Translations under genes and position numbers: made by a program
From: Hyphomicrobiales bacterium
GTDB lineage: Bacteria; Pseudomonadota; Alphaproteobacteria; Rhizobiales; Xanthobacteraceae
Assembly (NCBI GenBank): GCA_017305665.1
Contig: JAFKKH010000033.1
Coordinates: 1 to 61,591, forward strand
Length of the DNA: 61,591 nt
Direction: 5' to 3'
The notes under the pieces: generated by a model
The model's database searches: none
The model's input: only the letters and a program-made list of their open reading frames with translations
What the model was told of the DNA's origin: nothing
In this document: positions 7,899 through 16,918 of the stretch, one piece after another
Layout: each line of letters starts with the position of its first letter
How positions within the stretch are numbered: position 1 is the stretch's first letter

Positions 7899-8843
7899 AT
7901 GAAATTTCGATTTTGGGCATTGATCACTGCCGGTCTCGGGATTGCACTCTCGGCCATAGTTGTGCCGGTGCGGGCGCAAGCGCCCAAATTGGTGACAGTT
8001 CGCGCGGCTTATATTCCCGTGGTGACGTGGCTCCCCGCCTGGGTAGCGAAGGAGAAGGGCTTCTTCACCAAGCACGGCCTCGACGTCAGCTTGACGGTTG
8101 CGCAAAATCTTTCCTTGTTGCCGGGCACGGTAGGGCGTCAATTCGAATTTGTGCCGAGCACGGCGACTGATCTCATCAAGGCCGTGGCGGGCGGTCTCGA
8201 TGTCGTTGCAGTCTCCGGGGAGGTCTTCGAGACAGAAGATAACGCGTCGACCTATGTGATGGTGAGGAAAGATTCCGGGATTAAGTCCGCAAAGGATCTA
8301 GCAGGAAAACTGATTGCGACCCCGACGACCGGTGGGGTTATCCATGTGGCGACGCTGTACTGGCTGAAGAAGAACGGTGTCGATCCGGCGAGCATTCGCG
8401 CGGTTGAAGTCCCGTTTCCCAACATGGCGGACCAGCTCAAGGCCAAGCGCGTCGATGCGGTAGAGTCACTCGAACCGTTCGTTGGAGCGTTGAAGGCGGC
8501 GGGGAATGTTCAATTGACCGCACCGTTGTTGAGCGCGGGGAAGGAAGTCGTCTTTCCCTTCTGGATTTCGTCCGGCGAATGGGCGAAAGGAAACAAAAGC
8601 ACGATCACGGCATGGAAGGCGTCGCTTGATGATGCGATGGCGTTCATCAAGCAGAATCCCGACGAGGCTCGCCAGATTTTAGCCCAGTACACCAAGCTTC
8701 CCGAAGCCGTGGTCAAGGCGACGCCGTTCCCGACCTATCGCACAGCGATCACGGCCAAGGATATTGAGGTGTGGGCCAATGTGTTGCGGGAGGTTGGTCA
8801 ACTCACGACCACGGTCGATCCGCAAAAACTCGTGGCACACTGA
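7899..8843 (+). CDS. ABC transporter substrate-binding protein (NMT1/TauA/SsuA-like)
   Basis: A 314-residue periplasmic receptor. The N terminus MKFRFWALITAGLG through VRAQA is a classical signal peptide. The mature part has the type II binding-protein pattern AAYIPVVTWLPAWVAKEKGF, then QFEFVPSTATDLIKAVAGGL and a conserved LAGKLIATPTTGG segment. This family delivers sulfonates, nitrate, pyrimidines or aromatic acids to TauBC-like importers. The ATG at 7899 is chosen because GGAGG (7889-7893) precedes it at good distance. The ATPase and two permeases follow immediately, so this gene heads a complete importer. The substrate is unknown. Confidence 0.88.
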   Translation: MKFRFWALITAGLGIALSAIVVPVRAQAPKLVTVRAAYIPVVTWLPAWVAKEKGFFTKHGLDVSLTVAQNLSLLPGTVGRQFEFVPSTATDLIKAVAGGLDVVAVSGEVFETEDNASTYVMVRKDSGIKSAKDLAGKLIATPTTGGVIHVATLYWLKKNGVDPASIRAVEVPFPNMADQLKAKRVDAVESLEPFVGALKAAGNVQLTAPLLSAGKEVVFPFWISSGEWAKGNKSTITAWKASLDDAMAFIKQNPDEARQILAQYTKLPEAVVKATPFPTYRTAITAKDIEVWANVLREVGQLTTTVDPQKLVAH

Positions 8844-8855
8844 GGTCAGCGCCTG

Positions 8856-9623
8856 ATGTCGGATCCCGTCTTCGAATGCCGGTCGGCGAGCGTGACGTTG
8901 TCGTTGAGTGGCGGCGCTCGCCCAATCATTTCCGACATCAATCTTGACATTCAGCAGGCGGAATTTCTGTCGATCGTCGGGCCGTCGGGGACGGGTAAGA
9001 CCACACTTTTGCGGATGTTGGGCGGCCTCCTGCATCCAACGTCCGGCGAAGTGCGGGTGAACGGCGCCATCCTCACCGGCCCGCCAGAGGGCGTCGTCAT
9101 CGTATTTCAGGACTATGCCAATGCGCTACTGCAATGGCGTACGGTCGCGGCTAATGTCGCCTTCGGTATAGAGAGAAAGTTGCCGGCCAAGGAATGTACC
9201 GACCGCGTCAACGCGGCTCTTGATCTCGTCGGATTGTCCAGGCGCGCGGAAGACTATCCCTGGCAATTGTCTGGCGGCATGCAGCAGCGCGTCCAGATTG
9301 CGCGGGCGCTAGCGTTGAGACCCGCCGTGATGCTGATGGACGAGCCGTTTGCCGCGCTGGATGCCATGACAAAGGCTGGTCTGCAGGATGAGTTGTTGAG
9401 GCTGCGCGATCAAACCCGAACGAGCTTCGTGTTCATCACGCACGACATCGAGGAAGCGGTTTATCTTGGTGACCGCGTCGCCGTGCTCAAGGGCAGCCCC
9501 GGACGGATCGAAGATATCGTCAAGATCGAACTACCGTCGTTGCGCGATCAGATTTCGACGCGCCAGATGCCGGAATTTCTCGCCTACCGTTACGGTCTGC
9601 ATAAGGCGATCGGCCATGGCTGA
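8856..9623 (+). CDS. ABC transporter ATP-binding protein (TauB/SsuB-like)
   Basis: A 255-residue ATPase with Walker A GPSGTGKTT (residues 42-50), a Q-loop in VFQDYANALLQW, the signature LSGGMQQRVQIARALALRP, Walker B VMLMDEPFAALD and the switch histidine in FITHDIEEAV. This is the normal architecture of the nitrate/sulfonate/taurine importer ATPases. It energises uptake by the adjacent permeases. Its stop codon lies inside the start of the next gene (8-base overlap), showing tight coupling. It starts 12 bases after the receptor gene. Confidence 0.93.
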   Translation: MSDPVFECRSASVTLSLSGGARPIISDINLDIQQAEFLSIVGPSGTGKTTLLRMLGGLLHPTSGEVRVNGAILTGPPEGVVIVFQDYANALLQWRTVAANVAFGIERKLPAKECTDRVNAALDLVGLSRRAEDYPWQLSGGMQQRVQIARALALRPAVMLMDEPFAALDAMTKAGLQDELLRLRDQTRTSFVFITHDIEEAVYLGDRVAVLKGSPGRIEDIVKIELPSLRDQISTRQMPEFLAYRYGLHKAIGHG

Positions 9624-10392
9624 CCAGGCTCGGCGCTCCGGCATCAACTGGGCGGGGCTCGCCGTTTTGCTGGCATTGCTGGTCGTCTGGGAGGCCTCAG
9701 TAAGGTTTGGCCTGATTGCGTTCGAGTTTGTTCCGGCGCCATCGTCGATTGCGGCTGGAGCGATACGTCTCTCGCGGGAAGGGATTCTTTTCACCGATCT
9801 CCTGCATACCCTGATGTCCATTGCGATGGGCTGGGGGATTGCGATGGTCATCGGAATCTCCATCGGATTGCTGCTTGGATTTTCATCGATAGCCCGAAAA
9901 TTTGGCCTCGCGAGCGTCGAGATTTTGCGCCCAATGCCGGGAATTGCTTTCGCTCCGCTGGGCTTGCTGCTATTCGGGTTTTCGTTGCAGACGGAACTGG
10001 TCGTAACAGTTTTGCCAACAATTTGGCCTGTGATGATCAACACCATGGGCGGCGTCGCCAATATCCATCCACGACTAACGGATGTGGGGCAAACGTTGCG
10101 GCTCAGTCCAACCGAGATCGTGCGCCACCTGCTTTTGCCCGCAGCTCTGCCATCGATTATCGTGGGTGCGCGCATCAGCCTGAGTCTGGCGCTTGTGATG
10201 GCTATCGTCGCAGAGATCGTCGGCAATCCAGCGGGACTCGGTTATGGCATCGTCCGTGAACAGCAGGCCATGAATCCGGATTTGATGTTTGCGTATATCG
10301 CGGTGGTGGGAATACTCGGTATCGTTCTCAATGCGGGCGTTCTCGCGGTGACGACAGTGCTGTGGCCGGCCAGCACGAGGTCGATGGCATGA
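9616..10392 (+). CDS. ABC transporter permease, first subunit
   Basis: A 258-residue inner-membrane protein of the SsuC/TauC type with about six hydrophobic segments. The cytoplasmic coupling-helix region reads LRLSPTEIVRHLLLPAALPS, matching the EAA motif contacted by the ATPase. The ATG at 9616 overlaps the ATPase gene by 8 bases. The gene ends in a four-base ATGA overlap with a second permease, so the transporter probably uses a permease heterodimer, less common than the usual homodimer in this family. Confidence 0.9.
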   Translation: MADQARRSGINWAGLAVLLALLVVWEASVRFGLIAFEFVPAPSSIAAGAIRLSREGILFTDLLHTLMSIAMGWGIAMVIGISIGLLLGFSSIARKFGLASVEILRPMPGIAFAPLGLLLFGFSLQTELVVTVLPTIWPVMINTMGGVANIHPRLTDVGQTLRLSPTEIVRHLLLPAALPSIIVGARISLSLALVMAIVAEIVGNPAGLGYGIVREQQAMNPDLMFAYIAVVGILGIVLNAGVLAVTTVLWPASTRSMA

Positions 10393-11189
10393 GTCAGCGC
10401 TTGCCCAAATTTCCATTTCTTGGGCGATTGCTGATGCAATTGCCGTCCCCACTGGGGGTTCTGCCGTTGATCGCTGTTCTGATCGTGTGGCAGATCTTGC
10501 AGAAGGGAAATTCTCCATACTTTCCCCCTCCGTCAGCGTGGTGGTCCGGCATTGTTCAAAGCGCGGCGACTGGGAAGTTGCTGCCTGCTTGTCTGGCCTC
10601 CCTCCAGACGATTCTCGTGGGAATGGTGCTGGCAACTGCTGCGGGTGTGATGCTCGGCGTGCTGATCGGACTCTCCCGTCGCACCGCAAGGGCACTCGGA
10701 CCCCTGCTGGAGTTCTGTCGGGCCATGCCGCCACCAGCCATCGTGCCCCTCGCAATCCTGTTTTTGGGATACGACGAGCGTATGAAGCTTACGATCGTCG
10801 TAATATCAGCGATGTGGCCGATCCTGCTCAATACCGCTTCGGCGATCCAGCGCATTCATCCGATCCTGCTGGATGTTGCGACCTCATTTCATCTATCGTT
10901 CTATGAACGGATCAGGTTTGTCGCGATCCCATCCGTGATGCCTTCGATCCTGCTCGGCGTACGCATCGCGCTGCCTTTGACAATAGTGCTGACGCTGCTG
11001 GTCGAAATTCTGACTTCGATCGAAGGTGTCGGCGCCCTCATGATCACCGCGCAACGGAACTTCCAGTCGGGCCAGTTGTACGGTTTGCTGGTACTGGTCG
11101 GACTATTTGGTTTTTTCCTCAATACGGTATTTTCGATGATTCAAGCGATCATTCTGCGACGATGGCCGCCGAGGAGTATCCCGGCATGA
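10389..11189 (+). CDS. ABC transporter permease, second subunit
   Basis: A 266-residue membrane protein homologous to its upstream neighbour, with the same layout of hydrophobic segments and an EAA-like loop FHLSFYERIRFVAIPSVMPS. The ATG at 10389 overlaps the stop of permease one. It completes a receptor, ATPase and two-permease importer. Its stop codon overlaps the start of the IclR regulator, so all five genes form one translationally coupled run. Confidence 0.9.
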   Translation: MSQRLPKFPFLGRLLMQLPSPLGVLPLIAVLIVWQILQKGNSPYFPPPSAWWSGIVQSAATGKLLPACLASLQTILVGMVLATAAGVMLGVLIGLSRRTARALGPLLEFCRAMPPPAIVPLAILFLGYDERMKLTIVVISAMWPILLNTASAIQRIHPILLDVATSFHLSFYERIRFVAIPSVMPSILLGVRIALPLTIVLTLLVEILTSIEGVGALMITAQRNFQSGQLYGLLVLVGLFGFFLNTVFSMIQAIILRRWPPRSIPA

Positions 11190-12013
11190 CATCTCGCGGC
11201 GCCTCAAAAGCTGATTACATGCAGGACAGCGATGGTGATGATACCATTGCTCCTCGCGTTGAACAGATTGGTGTGCAATCGGTCGAGATTGCGGGACATA
11301 TTCTAAAGACCCTGGCGTCGTTCGATGGCCCGCAGACACTATCGACCCTGTCTCAGGCCGCGGGTTATTCATCAGCGAAGGTTCATCGGTATTTGGTCAG
11401 CTTGATCCGTGGAGGGTTTATCGAACAAAGCGCCGTCGACGGCCGTTACGACTTCGGCGGTGCGGCTCGCTTTGTCGGTCGGGCGGCAATGAATAGGCTG
11501 GATATCGTCCGTATCGGAACGCCGCTTCTCATCAAGCTAAAGGATGAGCTGCAGGATACAGTCTTCATGGGGGTGTGGACGCCGCAGGGGCCGATGGTGA
11601 TCGAGTGGTTCGACATCGTTCGCCCAGTTTCGGTCATTCTGCGCCCTGGTTCTATTCTGCCATTGCATACTTCCGCGCTGGGCCTGATATGCGCTGCCTA
11701 TATGCCGCCTGATATCATCGAGCGGGCGCTGGAAGCTGAATCACCGCAACCGTTGTTGCGTTCGCGCAAGCTAGCCAAGGCGAAACAGGCGGCGCTCATC
11801 GAAGAAATCCGACAGAACGGCTTCAGTATCGTGCAAGGCGATTTGATTAACGGCCTCGATGCCATCGCCGTGCCCGTGCTCAATCATCGTCAGGAGTTGG
11901 TCGCTTGTCTGGCCGCGGTGGGATCGAGCGGTAAGTTCGATATTTCTGCATCCGGTCGTGTCGTTCGCGCGTTGAAGGCGGCGGCTAGGCGCTTTACGGA
12001 ATCGCTTGGTTGA
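11186..12013 (+). CDS. IclR-family transcriptional regulator
   Basis: A 275-residue regulator. The winged-helix DNA-binding domain is at about residues 25-90 (LKTLASFDGPQTLSTLSQAA, then KVHRYLVSLIRGGFIEQ). The C-terminal IclR ligand-binding domain includes VIEWFDIVRPVSVILRPGS and INGLDAIAVPVLNHR. IclR proteins usually sense a pathway intermediate and control neighbouring catabolic genes. The ATG at 11186 overlaps the permease stop (ATGA). Being inside the operon it may autoregulate through the palindrome at 7855-7869. Confidence 0.9.
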   Translation: MTSRGASKADYMQDSDGDDTIAPRVEQIGVQSVEIAGHILKTLASFDGPQTLSTLSQAAGYSSAKVHRYLVSLIRGGFIEQSAVDGRYDFGGAARFVGRAAMNRLDIVRIGTPLLIKLKDELQDTVFMGVWTPQGPMVIEWFDIVRPVSVILRPGSILPLHTSALGLICAAYMPPDIIERALEAESPQPLLRSRKLAKAKQAALIEEIRQNGFSIVQGDLINGLDAIAVPVLNHRQELVACLAAVGSSGKFDISASGRVVRALKAAARRFTESLG

Positions 12014-12017
12014 ACCA

Positions 12018-12809
12018 ATGCAAATAGACACCGAAGGCCTGAGCTATGTTGTGGTGGCGCGGGTGGCATCCGTGACACTGACGCGCCCTGAGACGCTCAA
12101 CCTATTGACGGCCGATATTTTGCGCCGTTTGCACGAGATCGCAGCCGAACTCGCGAGCAATGTCGACGTCGATGTGCTGACAATCACGTCGACCGGGACA
12201 TCCTGTTTTTCGACAGGCATTTTAACACCGGCGCTGCGCGGCAGCTTGAGCAAGCCAGATGTGCTGAGCCTTATCAGGCTTGCCAATGAGGCTTTCGATG
12301 CGATCGAAGCCTTGCCGCAGATCGTGATCGCTGGACTGAACGGCATGGTGCGCGCGGGCGCTGGAGAGTTGGCGCTGGCTTGCGACATCAGGATCGCCGG
12401 AAATCACGTGACCTGGTCGTCTCCAGAGGCTAAGTGGGGCGGATTTCCAGGTGTCGGCGCACCGGTCCGGTTGCCCCGGATTGTCGGGATGGGACGCGCG
12501 CTCGACATTCTCTGCACCGGACGAGAAATCGATGCCAGAGAGATGGAACGCATCGGACTTGCCGATGTGGTCGTCGGGCTGGACGTCCTTCACGACACGC
12601 TTACCGGAATGGCGCGCACTATCGCCGACAATGGGCCGTTGGCGACCAAGGGCGCCAAACGAATTGCACGCGAGCGAGAGACTGCAGGCTTTGCAGCAGC
12701 GCGCCTGTTGTCGGATCGGCTCCGCGCCGAGCTGGAGTGGGCCAGCGATGTCGACGAGGGAATTGCGGCTGTACGAGAGGGCCGCAAGCCTAAGTTCTCG
12801 GGTCGGTAG
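12018..12809 (+). CDS. Enoyl-CoA hydratase/isomerase family protein
   Basis: A 263-residue crotonase-fold protein. Both glutamates used by enoyl-CoA hydratases are present, in AGAGELALACD and SSPEAKWGG. The oxyanion-hole segment is unusual: the typical AxGxD reads FSTGILTPAL here. The C-terminal EGIAAVREGRKPKFSGR is a common crotonase ending. It probably hydrates or isomerises a CoA ester formed in the pathway of this operon. It starts five bases after the IclR gene. The divergent oxyanion loop makes the exact reaction uncertain. Confidence 0.85.
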   Translation: MQIDTEGLSYVVVARVASVTLTRPETLNLLTADILRRLHEIAAELASNVDVDVLTITSTGTSCFSTGILTPALRGSLSKPDVLSLIRLANEAFDAIEALPQIVIAGLNGMVRAGAGELALACDIRIAGNHVTWSSPEAKWGGFPGVGAPVRLPRIVGMGRALDILCTGREIDAREMERIGLADVVVGLDVLHDTLTGMARTIADNGPLATKGAKRIARERETAGFAAARLLSDRLRAELEWASDVDEGIAAVREGRKPKFSGR

Positions 12810-12823
12810 AAAGGAAATCGACT

Positions 12824-13675
12824 ATGCCATTTGCAAACGTCAATTCCGTCGACTTGAACTATCAGGTGCTCGGCGATCATGGGCCGTGGATCGCGCTGGT
12901 TTCCGGCGCGCGTCGAAGCATGGAAGAGGTGAGGGGATTGGCGACTCTTGTCGCAGGGGGCGGTTTTCGGGTTCTGTTGCACGACCGGCGTAACACCGGC
13001 AAATCGAGCCTTTCGCTCGACGGGCAAGGCTCGGAGTTTGAAATCTGGGCGGATGATCTGCGAGCGTTGGCGAAACACCTCGGCTTGCCCCGGTTGATTG
13101 TGGGCGGTTCGTCCTCGGGTTGCCGGCTCGCCACGATCATGGCGCTGCGCCATCGTGATGCGATCCGAGCACTGCTGATGATGCGGGTGACTGGTGGCGC
13201 GTTTGCCGTGAAACGGCTCTCCAATATCTATTACACGCAATACATCGAGGCGGTGGAGCGTGGAGGAATGGAAGAGGTGTGTCGCATCGACCACTTCAAG
13301 GATTTAATCGCAATTAACCCAGCGCGGCGGCAAACGATTACGGCTTGGAATCCGCAACGCTTCGTCGACGTTATGAACACGTGGCGAGCCAGTCTGGAAG
13401 CCGGCATAGATGATCCAATGCTCGGTGCGAGTGAACGCGACTTGCGTGGTATCGATTTCCCTGTCTGTGTGATCCCGGGCAACGACAAGACGCATTCAAT
13501 TGCCGCAGGCCTCCACGTTCATTCACTTATTCCGCGCGCGAAACTGCATCAGATCCGCAAGGACCAACTCGATGCAGATCTGATTTCGATGGAGGAGTGG
13601 GTTCCGAATGATCGTCTTGCTCCCGTTGTCGTCGATTTCCTGAAGCGCGTGGGCGTTGAACAGCCCGCGTCGTGA
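12824..13675 (+). CDS. Alpha/beta hydrolase
   Basis: A 283-residue alpha/beta hydrolase. It has the HDRRNTGKS turn after strand beta-4 and the nucleophile elbow GGSSSG, with serine as nucleophile. The acid residue is probably in VIPGNDKTHS. A clear catalytic histidine near the C terminus is not obvious. No signal peptide is seen. It lies 14 bases after the crotonase in the same operon and probably cleaves an ester, thioester or C-C bond in the pathway. Family membership does not give the substrate. Confidence 0.82.
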   Translation: MPFANVNSVDLNYQVLGDHGPWIALVSGARRSMEEVRGLATLVAGGGFRVLLHDRRNTGKSSLSLDGQGSEFEIWADDLRALAKHLGLPRLIVGGSSSGCRLATIMALRHRDAIRALLMMRVTGGAFAVKRLSNIYYTQYIEAVERGGMEEVCRIDHFKDLIAINPARRQTITAWNPQRFVDVMNTWRASLEAGIDDPMLGASERDLRGIDFPVCVIPGNDKTHSIAAGLHVHSLIPRAKLHQIRKDQLDADLISMEEWVPNDRLAPVVVDFLKRVGVEQPAS

Positions 13676-13717
13676 GGCGTGCCGTACCTTACACTTCCCA
13701 ACTTCAAGAGTAAGAAG

Positions 13718-14479
13718 ATGTCCTACCCAATATCGCTTGCAGGAAAGGTTGCTTTAGTTATTGGAGGCAGTGGCGGCATCGGTATAGCGACGGCCCGTTG
13801 CTTTGCGAAAAGTGGTGCGCAAGTTGTCATTACGCACCGTGAAGGAAGTGAGAAGGCTCGTCAGGCGCATGATCTGCTATCGACCTTCAAAGGTGAAGGG
13901 CATTCGGCGGTTGCTGCAGATGTTGCGGACACGAAATCGCTGATCGTCTTGCGGGACAACGTTCTCGCAAAATACGGACGGCTCGATATCCTGGTCAACA
14001 GCGCGGGCTTTACAAAGCCCGTCCCGCATACGGACCTTGACGCGCTAAATGACGATTTAATCGACCGGATGTTTGCCGTGAACTGGCGTGGACAGTTCGC
14101 CGCCATACGGACTTTTGTTCCGTTGCTCAAGGCTTCCGGTAACGGATTGATCGTGTCGGTGTCGTCGATCGCGGGTTCGACGGGGGTGGGGTCTTCGATC
14201 GCCTATTGCGCGACCAAGGCCGGCATCGATGTGATGACGAAATCGCTGGCGCGAGTTCTTGCTCCTGAAATCAGAGTTCTCGGCGTCTCACCAGGCGTGG
14301 TGGATACCGGCTTTGTCCCTGGACGTGGCGCGGATTTCAATGCCAAGGCCGGCGCGACCACGCCGCTGAAGCGCGTTGCGACGGCCGATGATGTCGCACA
14401 GGCAATCCTAGCCTGCGCGACCCACCTCGGATTTTCGACGGGGGCGAATATCGTCGTCGATGGCGGCAGGTCTCTCTGA
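13718..14479 (+). CDS. SDR-family oxidoreductase
   Basis: A 253-residue short-chain dehydrogenase. The nucleotide-binding motif is GGSGGIG (usual TGxxxGxG), followed by NSAG, SSIAGSTG and the catalytic YCATK. The C terminus ends with GANIVVDGG, typical of FabG-like enzymes. It likely oxidises a beta-hydroxy group to a ketone or does the reverse with NAD(P). I chose the ATG at 13718; an in-frame GTG at 13679 would add 13 residues outside the family pattern. It sits directly before the beta-keto acid cleavage enzyme, which fits making its beta-keto substrate. Confidence 0.87.
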   Translation: MSYPISLAGKVALVIGGSGGIGIATARCFAKSGAQVVITHREGSEKARQAHDLLSTFKGEGHSAVAADVADTKSLIVLRDNVLAKYGRLDILVNSAGFTKPVPHTDLDALNDDLIDRMFAVNWRGQFAAIRTFVPLLKASGNGLIVSVSSIAGSTGVGSSIAYCATKAGIDVMTKSLARVLAPEIRVLGVSPGVVDTGFVPGRGADFNAKAGATTPLKRVATADDVAQAILACATHLGFSTGANIVVDGGRSL

Positions 14480-14506
14480 AAAGGCCCTTTTAAATAGGAT
14501 CATGAT

Positions 14507-15394
14507 ATGCGTACTCCCCGCGATAGAATCTTCATCACGTGCGCAGTGACTGGCAACCTGACGACACGGGAGCAAACACCGCATCTGCCTGTTACGCCGG
14601 AAGAGATCGCCGACGCATGCCTCGGGGCAGCGGAAGCCGGGGCTGCGATTGTTCACATTCACGTCCGGGATCCGGTAACCGGAAAGCCGTCCATGGAACT
14701 CGCTTACTATCGCGAGGTGGTCGAACGCATCCGCGCCAGAAATACACAACTGATCCTCAACATCACGACCGGTCCTGGTGGTCGCTTTGTGCCATCGTCT
14801 AACGAGCCGCGCGTGGCCGGACCTGGGACGACGTTGATGGTTCCGGAAAAGCGTGTGGAGCATATCGCTGTTCTTCGGCCGGATATTTGTACGATTGACT
14901 TGAACACCATGAATTCCGGCAAGGAAGTCGTCATTAACACGCCGTCCAATGTCCGTCGCATGGCCAAAGTGATGCGAGAGGCGGGCGTTAAGCCGGAAGT
15001 CGAGCTATTCGATTCCGGCGACATCGCGCTTATGCATGACCTGCTCGCCGACGGCTCTCTGGCGGGGCCCGCGCTGTGCTCGTTCGTCATGGGTGTTCGT
15101 TATGGCTTCCAGCCGAGCGCGGAGACGGTGATCTATGCCCGTAACATGCTGCCGGTGGATGCCCAGTTCACTGCTATCGGCGTCGGTAAGTCTGCTTTTT
15201 TTGCGGTTGCGCAATCCTATCTCGCTGGTGGACACGTTCGTATCGGCTTGGAGGATGCCGTCTATCTGTCACGCGGATCGCTAGCGCCGTCCAACGCGGC
15301 AATGGTCGAAAAAGCGCGCCGTATGGTTGAGGATCTCGGCGCTCAAATCATGACCCCGCGTGAGGCCCGGGAATTGCTTGGACTACCAGTTTGA
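14507..15394 (+). CDS. Beta-keto acid cleavage enzyme (BKACE, Kce-like)
   Basis: A 295-residue TIM-barrel protein of the DUF849/BKACE family. These zinc enzymes react a beta-keto acid with acetyl-CoA to give acetoacetate and a new CoA ester; the founding member Kce acts on 3-keto-5-aminohexanoate in lysine fermentation. Visible markers are the metal-binding VHIHVRDP, the ITTGPGG segment, DLNTMNSG, and HVRIGLEDA with the conserved glutamate near the C terminus. It is the last gene of the operon starting at 7899. BKACE members have many different substrates, so the operon partners define the context, not a named substrate. Confidence 0.9.
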   Translation: MRTPRDRIFITCAVTGNLTTREQTPHLPVTPEEIADACLGAAEAGAAIVHIHVRDPVTGKPSMELAYYREVVERIRARNTQLILNITTGPGGRFVPSSNEPRVAGPGTTLMVPEKRVEHIAVLRPDICTIDLNTMNSGKEVVINTPSNVRRMAKVMREAGVKPEVELFDSGDIALMHDLLADGSLAGPALCSFVMGVRYGFQPSAETVIYARNMLPVDAQFTAIGVGKSAFFAVAQSYLAGGHVRIGLEDAVYLSRGSLAPSNAAMVEKARRMVEDLGAQIMTPREARELLGLPV

Positions 15395-15757
15395 CCTGCG
15401 GATCAATTGCTTTCGTCACGGGGGTCAGATCCGGAATCGGTCGCGGGCGCTTTGCCTTGCAGGGTTGCGCATGATGTCGGCCAATGGGACAAAGCTGGTA
15501 GCGTGCTGAGGCGCGGCGCGGAGCTTGCCGACGGGTCTCCGGGATTGCCTGCTACACTGCAGCTCGCCGCTGCCTTTCCGCTCATCGAAAGCTTCGGAGT
15601 GAGGCTGGAGTAAAAGCTCTTCGCCGGCGTCGGCCTGCCGGAGAGCGACAGGATCATCGCCATTCCGACCGCTGCGGGGCTCGGCGCCGATCCCAACCCT
15701 GGCGGACGATTGGCGAGTGGCCGCTCAGGGTTATGCCCGACGTCGCTCGCGCGGTCG
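15395..15757 (+). pseudogene. Gene-free stretch with a probable enolase-superfamily C-terminal remnant
   Basis: No intact gene is present. On the plus strand, about 15530-15705 reads LPATLQLAAAFPLIESFGVR, an in-frame TAA at 15611-15613, then KLFAGVG and IIAIPTAAGLGADPNP. This resembles the C-terminal end of mandelate racemase/muconate-lactonising proteins (pattern AAAIPN to GxIxVPxxPGLG). The in-frame stop and loss of the upstream barrel mark it as decayed. The match is short and made by eye. Confidence 0.35.
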
Positions 15758-16813
15758 TCAGATTCTGACGCCGCACATCCCTGCGATGATTGCTGCCGCG
15801 ATCATTCCACTGGCGATAACGCCTGTAGCCCAGAGCCGGTTTACTGCTTTTGGTTCGGTGCCGTGGGCGATCAGAACTACTCTGAGTCCTGACGCGAGAT
15901 GGCCGAGCACGAGAAAGGCACCGAGGGCGTAGTGCGGCAATAGACGAATGTTCCATGGGTCGTGAATGAGTCCGGTCGGCGCCCCGATCGCGAAGTTCCA
16001 GTCCGTCGGAATCCCGAGATAGGCACGTGCGTACACAAACACGGAGTTCATGTGCCCAAGCACAAATACCGACAGATAGAGTCCCGATGCGATCTGGAAT
16101 GTGCAGTAGAAATCCTGCGCCCTACTACTGCACCTCCACGCAAGCCAGAGTCCGCTCGCGGTCTGTAATAAAAAGAGCAGGACGAGGACGGGTTCTACCA
16201 CCGGCGCGCGATAAACCACCCGCCCCATTTCCATGACGGCGGCATGCGTTGATGGCCCAATAAGGCCGGTCAGATGGTTCGCAAGATGGAAAAGGATATA
16301 GGCGCAGAGAACAGTGGCGGTTATGCCATGGACCACGCGCCACCGCGCGATCCTCGGCGTGACTGCGCGCAGGGGCTCGGCCCGCGGTGTAGCGAATGCC
16401 AAGGCAGTCGCTCCTATCCATAGAATGCACCACACCAACGGGTCGGACAGTGGGCTACCGATCATCCCCTGGATCACGCCGAGAAATACGTAGAGTGTCG
16501 GTGACACGACGGCCGCGAATGCAAGGCGCCGAGTTGCGGGTTGAAGCGCCGGCCGGCGGGCGATGACGAACCCGATGATGGGCAGTGCAAGGACGATGGC
16601 GAGCACGATCGCTGCCATCACGATGTTTTCTAGCGACGGGTCTGAGCCGGGTGGACCAACCAGGGAGTGGAAAACCATCAACAAGAAGGGATGGCATGTC
16701 GCCGCCAGTGGCGGAAGAAATGCCAGCGGATCTATTCCCGATGCCTTGTCTCGCGCGGCGTCATCGAGAAGCAAGTCGGATTGCGCTGCGCTCAAGCTAG
16801 TTTCGTCGCTCAT
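15758..16813 (-). CDS. Multi-pass membrane protein, fumarate reductase/succinate dehydrogenase-like fold
   Basis: A 351-residue integral membrane protein with about eight hydrophobic segments. Histidines placed inside helices (FHLANHLTG, VLGHMNSVF, LPHYALGAFLVLGHLASGLR) and the repeated pattern LLQTASGLWL / FQIASGLYLSVFVLGH resemble the haem-binding membrane anchors of succinate dehydrogenase or fumarate reductase. I infer a cytochrome-b-like protein, but no catalytic subunit lies nearby. The ATG at 16811-16813 gives a polar start (MSDETSLSAAQ); an upstream in-frame ATG at 16882 would add 23 residues. It lies downstream of the MocR gene on the same strand. Confidence 0.75.
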   Translation of the reverse strand: MSDETSLSAAQSDLLLDDAARDKASGIDPLAFLPPLAATCHPFLLMVFHSLVGPPGSDPSLENIVMAAIVLAIVLALPIIGFVIARRPALQPATRRLAFAAVVSPTLYVFLGVIQGMIGSPLSDPLVWCILWIGATALAFATPRAEPLRAVTPRIARWRVVHGITATVLCAYILFHLANHLTGLIGPSTHAAVMEMGRVVYRAPVVEPVLVLLFLLQTASGLWLAWRCSSRAQDFYCTFQIASGLYLSVFVLGHMNSVFVYARAYLGIPTDWNFAIGAPTGLIHDPWNIRLLPHYALGAFLVLGHLASGLRVVLIAHGTEPKAVNRLWATGVIASGMIAAAIIAGMCGVRI

Positions 16814-16918
16814 CGCAAATGAAGAATTCCGTGCGACGTCACAAAATTGGAGGACCAAGAAGCCCAATTCGGGCTGTACCAAGCCTTTTGCCGGCGCAGC
16901 GCTGCGGGCTTTGGTGAG

